From the NCBI GenBank assembly GCA_002498605.1, contig DAHY01000046.1, positions 1 to 9,986 of the forward strand: a stretch of DNA of 9,986 nt, written 5' to 3'. Origin of the DNA: Methanomassiliicoccaceae archaeon UBA404 (GTDB taxonomy: Archaea > Thermoplasmatota > Thermoplasmata > Methanomassiliicoccales > Methanomethylophilaceae). The notes under the pieces are model-generated. The model was given only the letters and a program-made list of their open reading frames with translations, searched no databases and was not told the origin of the DNA. The translations under genes were made by a program, and so were the position numbers. Below, piece after piece: positions 5,554 to 9,986 of the stretch; position 1 is the stretch's first letter; every line of letters starts with the position of its first letter.

Positions 5554-5557
5554 ACAT

Positions 5558-7645
5558 ATGTCATCGATAAAAAAAGATAAAATTTTCGCAACCGTGGTTG
5601 CGTTAATGATGATAGCCGGACCCTTTACGGTATTAGGTTCCGGTCTATGGGGTCTGTCAAATGATTTTGACGACGGATCCTCAAACGGTAACTTTTTCCA
5701 GGATGGAACGAGTTTTACAAATAATGCCGTGATAGATGAAATTCCGGCGACGGCCATCAAACTAACTTCTACGTATAGTTTGAACATCGGGGAAAAAGGA
5801 TTTTTCAACTTTACCGTAACGCCAACAAATACGACTGATGTTGCTACTGTGGAATCAAGCAATCCGGACGTTGTAACAGCCTTTATCGAATGGGGCACAC
5901 TCAAGCAGTTGTATATAGAAGCACATTCCGTGGGTGAAGCAATACTCACCGTCAAGTTGAATGATGATGTTTCGGCCACATGCACAGTATCCGTTGCAAC
6001 TCCTTCTTACGAGGTTGCGGACGGATATCAGATATCCGTTGATATCAAAGTCCCGGTGCAGCTTCAGTTCGGATTCTCTGCCGAAGATACTGTAAATTAC
6101 AAATCAGATGATGAAACTGTTGCCACAGTCAGTGATAGCGGACTTGTCACCCCCAAGAGCAAAGGAACATGCGCAATAACAGCAACAGTCGGAGAAAAAT
6201 CAGAATCCTGCAACATAGTTGTAATTGATGACGGTAATTTCCTTTTAATTAAGTCGTCTGCAGGAACTAAGTTCACTCTGACGGCGGATGGGTCCGACAA
6301 ACCGTTCATTATCGCCAAACCCGGCAAGACATTCCCGGTACCTGACGGAAAATGGACGCTTAAGGTAGAAGGTCTCGACCCCAAAGATAACACACGGATA
6401 ATATCTTTCGGAGAAATGGATGTTGAAATCAATGAAGGTAACAGAGAACTGAATGTTGTTGTCGGTACCCTGAAATCCAATAATGCAAACTGGAAAAACG
6501 GTATCGATTACAACGTAGAAGTTACCTACGGCGATCATACGCCGATAACCTTGGGCGATATAGACGGTAATCAAGTCGTAAGAATCATCGTCCCTTACGG
6601 CAACACGATATTCTACAAAATCGTTCCCTCTTCGGTAAGAACCAATGAGGGATATCTGCCCGCCATGGGAAGCGTCACCAATACGGGATATCTCAACGTA
6701 AACGTTGCTGTTAATATAGGTTACGACTTCAATATTACGGTTCCGAAAGATGCCGATGTGTTTGTCGGTTTCAAATTCAACCATTACATACCTTACCTGG
6801 AATTCAGTCCAGAAGGATCCCCTGTCGTGGATGAAAAGAGGGGCACATCGACCTACACGTTCCGTCTTGCCGGCGGCGGCTTGTATAATTACAGAGTGAG
6901 CGGCGACGATTATGTAACATATGCGACCGACTTCACGATGGCCAAGGGAGATATGAATCTGGCAATCTCCCTGGAGGATTTGGGATACGGATCCGATATC
7001 AGTAAAGATACGATTGTACGAGATTTATCGGGCACCCAGTCCAGCATGGGTGTTGCGGATGTACTCTTGAACATAAACGCAGAGGGACACCTTATGATGA
7101 GTGTGGGCGATGAACACATTCTGATAGCCACAAAAGTGTTCCAAGCGCAACACGGAGTGACTGCGAACTATTTCTTTGAACCGGACAAATATTTCACGGT
7201 TCTCGGCATGGACGGAAAACCCAGTGATACTGTTTCGATTGTATTCGATCCGACAATAGGCCATTACGTAGTAAGTGCGGATTCGAAAGGAACCGCAATC
7301 GTGCTCGTGACCTACGACGGAATAACTCTCGGACCATCGGGAAATACTCCCGCTTTGTTCTTCAGTGCCCTGTGGCCTGAAAACACCGGAGTGTTTGTAG
7401 TCACCGTCGGTGACGACAGACCTGATTTCGAAACCGGAATGAAAGTTAACGAGTCCTATAACGGAAACAATAACAAAATGTCTGGAATTTATGTGGATTC
7501 CGAATTGGATGTATTCTATTATCTTGAAGACACCGGCGGATTCAAATACACATTTAAACCCGAGAGCGGCAGTACCGTTTCGGTTCTGAACCCCATCATC
7601 GGAGAGCGTGGTGGACGGATTCGAAAACGGAGTCGCGAAGGATAA
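5558..7645 (+). CDS. Adhesin-like surface protein, N-terminal part (frame ends early by frameshift)
   Basis: This is the first 695 codons of a gene that continues in another frame to 9884 (about 1441 residues if joined). A basic start (SSIKKDK) and hydrophobic segment (residues about 9-26) form a signal peptide or N-terminal anchor. Two Ig-like BIG2-type domains follow (about 66-147 and 150-225), the second with the typical KSDDETVATVSDSGLVTPKS core. Then comes a beta-rich region with KFTLTADGSDKPFIIAKPGK and a long stretch without a named domain. The frame ends in an Arg-rich tail (GERGGRIRKRSREG) unlike the rest, a sign that it is out of frame. Up to FKPESGSTVSVLNP the protein matches the start of a beta domain whose remainder is in the next frame. 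Extracellular adhesion or surface coating is the likely role. If the frameshift is real, this part would be secreted as a truncated protein. Confidence 0.8.
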   Translation: MSSIKKDKIFATVVALMMIAGPFTVLGSGLWGLSNDFDDGSSNGNFFQDGTSFTNNAVIDEIPATAIKLTSTYSLNIGEKGFFNFTVTPTNTTDVATVESSNPDVVTAFIEWGTLKQLYIEAHSVGEAILTVKLNDDVSATCTVSVATPSYEVADGYQISVDIKVPVQLQFGFSAEDTVNYKSDDETVATVSDSGLVTPKSKGTCAITATVGEKSESCNIVVIDDGNFLLIKSSAGTKFTLTADGSDKPFIIAKPGKTFPVPDGKWTLKVEGLDPKDNTRIISFGEMDVEINEGNRELNVVVGTLKSNNANWKNGIDYNVEVTYGDHTPITLGDIDGNQVVRIIVPYGNTIFYKIVPSSVRTNEGYLPAMGSVTNTGYLNVNVAVNIGYDFNITVPKDADVFVGFKFNHYIPYLEFSPEGSPVVDEKRGTSTYTFRLAGGGLYNYRVSGDDYVTYATDFTMAKGDMNLAISLEDLGYGSDISKDTIVRDLSGTQSSMGVADVLLNINAEGHLMMSVGDEHILIATKVFQAQHGVTANYFFEPDKYFTVLGMDGKPSDTVSIVFDPTIGHYVVSADSKGTAIVLVTYDGITLGPSGNTPALFFSALWPENTGVFVVTVGDDRPDFETGMKVNESYNGNNNKMSGIYVDSELDVFYYLEDTGGFKYTFKPESGSTVSVLNPIIGERGGRIRKRSREG
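7591..7594 (+). other. Frameshift site in adhesin gene (CCCC run)
   Basis: The downstream frame opens only at 7590, just after a TGA at 7587-7589, so the switch must lie between 7590 and about 7605. Reading CCC instead of CCCC gives SVLNPSSESVVDGFENG without a break and joins both halves. No slippery heptamer, pseudoknot or other programmed-frameshift signal is evident nearby. Confidence 0.7.
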
Positions 7646-9884
7646 CGGAGACGGCACGTTCACCGTGACGTTGACCGAGGGACGGAATATAGTTTCCATA
7701 ACCAACGGAAGTCAGACAAAATATCAGGTAATGACTGCAAAGCCCGTGACTTATACGATAGAGAACGCCGCAGGACCCGGCATTCCGATAAAATACGGTG
7801 ACAACGTAACTGTAACCATCGGAAATCTTTATCAACCTGCCATAAAGCTGGCCGCGATTTACAATATGGGCTGTACGCTGTTGTACGAATCCGAAATCGG
7901 CACCATCGGTAAACTTTATGCAGGATACGGAAACTACGGTTTCGCGGGTATGAATTCCTTTACCGTGACGATTCCTGAGGATTGGGATAAGGACACGCTC
8001 ACGTTGACCAGAGGAATCATCAACGAAGGAGGTTTCGGTGACGAATACGGAAACCACAGAAACTTAGATCCCTATGTTGGACTTCCGCCCAACTTTACCG
8101 CGCTGACCCGCAACGCTTATTTCGGTGTATTGCCGGAAATAGTCATTGAGGGCCTCACGGAGGCCGTACCCTTCGATGTGTCGTTCGACGTATCGGTTGA
8201 TGATGCCGAAATTGTGGTAACGGAAAACGGCAAAGTCATGGCGCCTGAGGACGGGGTGTACAAACTCTCCTACGGAAGTTACGATTACGTCGTCACTGCC
8301 GACGGTTATGCCATGAAGACGGGCTCCTTCTCCGTTACCAACGAAACCAACGAACAAACGGTAACCGTTGACATGGGAGAACAGTCCTCTGGGCCGTACT
8401 GGGACGGAGTTACGAGGGAAAAGCCCGTAATATGGAACGGTACGTATCTTGTGTACAAGCCCTCCGAATTGGCATGGTTCTCCGCGAACAAACCCGTCAA
8501 GGGTACCAACATTATGCTGTGCCAGGATATCAACCTGAACTATAAACCGTGGATGCCGATCGATTTGGGCAACGGGGTTTATTTCAACGGAAACGGCCAC
8601 ATGGTTTCGGGAATCTACAACGAATCCACCAGCAATTATGCAGGATTATTTTCGGTGGCCAACAACGGCACCGTCATAGCAAACCTGTCCACGGACGGAA
8701 TCATGCTCAGCAAAAACTTTGCCGGAGGCATAGTTTCAAGCATCACCGACTCCGAGGTAAAGAACTGCACATCCTACGCCACCGTCTTCTCTGCTAAGAG
8801 AGCAGGCGGTATTGTCGGATTGTCAGTCAGCAGTACGATTCACGGATGCACATTCGAAGGAACCGTCGAAGGTGTTGAGAACGCAGGCGGTATCTGCGGC
8901 GGAGGATACATCACTGAAGTGTCGTACTGCGCCAACAAGGGAGACGTTACCGGCGCCAATGCCGCGGGAATAATGGGCAGTCTGAGCAGTACTGCGTATA
9001 ACGGCAAGACTTATGTCTACGCATCCTACAACTTGGGTAACCTTACCGGAACTGCCGTATCCGGAATTGCAACAGATGCTGCAATAGTAGAAGGATGTTA
9101 CACAACCGGATTGCTGACCTGTTCCGATGTTTCCAAGTCTGCGTACATATGTTCTGACTGTGTAATCCAATCCTGTTACTTCCTTGAGAATACAGGTACG
9201 GACGGAATCGACAAATCAGGTACGCAAAGAACCGCGTCCAATATAGGCAACATGAGCTTTACGAAGAGGTTCTTTGAATCCAACAGCTATGTCAACGGCA
9301 CTGCCCCCGAATATAAAGTGTTCAACAGGCCGCTGATTGTAACATATAAGGATAGTTTTGGTAATACGGTAGCCGAGGTTACGCAGGAAAGCTCGAAGAA
9401 TGTCAGCGACCCGGATCCCCGCATCTACGAAAGGATGCGCATACTCGGATACGTATTCAAGGGCTGGTCCGACGATCCGTTGGCAACCGTGTCCATGACC
9501 CCGTATGAAAGAATCACGACCGATGCCACACTGTTCCCCGTTTACGAAGTAAGCACCGACGAACAGGAATACAGTATATCGCTCGGACTCAATCTTGACG
9601 GCGAACAGCTGACTGTTAAAGTCACGGTAGGCATGGGAGGCAAGAACTTCGAGAATATAGACAATCCCGTAATCTGCGTGTGGACGGAGTACTCCGATCA
9701 CACGTTCATGCACGTGTACTCCGACATCGTTCTCAACCGCGGAGTGGGTTCGTCCGTACTGGACTTCTCTTACACGGATACTCCTGTCAAGGTGTACGCC
9801 CTCATTTACGATGGCATGCCTGACTTTGACGGCGGGTCCATAACCTACGGAAGCACAATGCAGGAGGTGAGTGTAACAGACTGA
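7608..9884 (+). CDS. Adhesin-like surface protein, C-terminal part (GLUG and InlB-type repeats)
   Basis: This is the downstream part of the frameshifted adhesin, in frame from 7590; the GTG at 7608 is the first possible start but has no Shine-Dalgarno site. In order: a surface-protein beta domain (TFTVTLTEGRNIVSI, then IINEGGFGDEYGNHR; about 7600-8130), a PEGA/Ig-like module (about 8160-8375; YDYVVTADGYAMKTGSFSV), a GLUG-type region of short Gly-rich repeats (about 8560-9090; NYAGLFS, FAGGIVSS, RAGGIVGL, NAGGICGG, NAAGIMG) with several Cys that may form disulfides, an InlB/Listeria-Bacteroides repeat (about 9330-9551; TYKDSFGNTVAEV, FKGWSDDP, TLFPVYE), and a last beta domain ending VSVTD. There is no C-terminal membrane segment or sorting motif. 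Alone, without the signal peptide, this half could not be exported. Confidence 0.8.
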   Translation: MVDGFENGVAKDNGDGTFTVTLTEGRNIVSITNGSQTKYQVMTAKPVTYTIENAAGPGIPIKYGDNVTVTIGNLYQPAIKLAAIYNMGCTLLYESEIGTIGKLYAGYGNYGFAGMNSFTVTIPEDWDKDTLTLTRGIINEGGFGDEYGNHRNLDPYVGLPPNFTALTRNAYFGVLPEIVIEGLTEAVPFDVSFDVSVDDAEIVVTENGKVMAPEDGVYKLSYGSYDYVVTADGYAMKTGSFSVTNETNEQTVTVDMGEQSSGPYWDGVTREKPVIWNGTYLVYKPSELAWFSANKPVKGTNIMLCQDINLNYKPWMPIDLGNGVYFNGNGHMVSGIYNESTSNYAGLFSVANNGTVIANLSTDGIMLSKNFAGGIVSSITDSEVKNCTSYATVFSAKRAGGIVGLSVSSTIHGCTFEGTVEGVENAGGICGGGYITEVSYCANKGDVTGANAAGIMGSLSSTAYNGKTYVYASYNLGNLTGTAVSGIATDAAIVEGCYTTGLLTCSDVSKSAYICSDCVIQSCYFLENTGTDGIDKSGTQRTASNIGNMSFTKRFFESNSYVNGTAPEYKVFNRPLIVTYKDSFGNTVAEVTQESSKNVSDPDPRIYERMRILGYVFKGWSDDPLATVSMTPYERITTDATLFPVYEVSTDEQEYSISLGLNLDGEQLTVKVTVGMGGKNFENIDNPVICVWTEYSDHTFMHVYSDIVLNRGVGSSVLDFSYTDTPVKVYALIYDGMPDFDGGSITYGSTMQEVSVTD

Positions 9885-9903
9885 GCGTTTCAGAAACATA
9901 AAC

Positions 9904-9945
9904 CCGGACAGGACGCCCGAAAGGAAATCCTGTCCGGAAAATTTT
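9904..9945 (+). terminator. Hairpin after adhesin gene
   Basis: CCGGACAGGA (9904-9913) and TCCTGTCCGG (9928-9937) form a perfect 10-bp stem with a 14-base loop, followed by AAAATTTT, 19 bases after the TGA stop (9882-9884). It is the strongest hairpin I noticed in the window. It suits a 3'-end or mRNA-stabilising structure and, being symmetric, could serve a convergent gene beyond the window. Confidence 0.65.
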
Positions 9946-9986
9946 CATAAAGTCAAATTGTGACACAGGAAACAATCTCAGTGAAA

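Noticed and set aside
5498..5557. Upstream ATG start for the adhesin
   Set aside because: It has no Shine-Dalgarno site and would bury the signal segment; ATG 5558 has AAGGTGA four bases upstream.
7025..7705. Long minus-strand frame (226 codons) opposite the adhesin; similar ones at 6245-6784, 7596-8057, 8064-8600 and 9216-9899
   Set aside because: They run antisense to a clearly domain-bearing protein, are rich in His, Arg and Val as antisense frames are, and have no ribosome site or motif.

Overview
The window most likely comes from a methanogenic archaeon of the Methanomassiliicoccales (Thermoplasmata) or a close gut or rumen relative. The reasons are an archaeal/ER-type (S26B) signal peptidase with a Ser-His-Asp catalytic set, a winged-helix protein resembling the archaeal DUF4443 family, a tandem zinc-ribbon protein, GGTGA Shine-Dalgarno sites four bases before the start codon, TATA-like boxes, and a very large Ig/GLUG/InlB-repeat adhesin-like protein of the kind common in gut methanogens. 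The lineage is an inference from gene content; there is no rRNA or marker gene here.

Layout. Bases 1-744 are the 3' end of an AAA ATPase of the DUF4143 type, whose ATPase half lies left of the window. Bases 745-2290 are an AT-rich zone with two small broken genes (956-1258 on + and 1620-1896 on -), a 28-base direct repeat, and a 200-base intergenic element (repeat A). A run of nested inverted repeats (2176-2263) leads to the signal peptidase gene (2327-3184, +). Convergent to it is a two-gene minus-strand operon: a four-zinc-ribbon protein with a C-terminal helical, HTH-like region (4659-3841, TTG start), then the DUF4443-like protein (3834-3253), six bases apart. A perfect 8-bp palindrome sits between the TATA-like box and the Shine-Dalgarno site of this operon. 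Bases 4660-5557 are intergenic and carry a second, diverged copy of the 200-base element (repeat B). From 5558 to 9884 runs one adhesin-like gene of about 1441 codons that is split into two frames at a CCCC run (7591-7594). A strong hairpin follows at 9904-9937.

How the parts may work together. The signal peptidase acts in secretion, and the adhesin, with its N-terminal hydrophobic segment, is the sort of protein it would process, though nothing here shows the two are co-regulated. The zinc-ribbon and DUF4443-like proteins look like an information-processing or regulatory pair under their own operator-like site. The most notable signal is that three genes are each broken in a way that a one-base change in a homopolymer run would heal. 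That points either to sequencing indels or to slippage-driven inactivation or phase switching. I saw no CRISPR array, tRNA, rRNA or intact insertion sequence.
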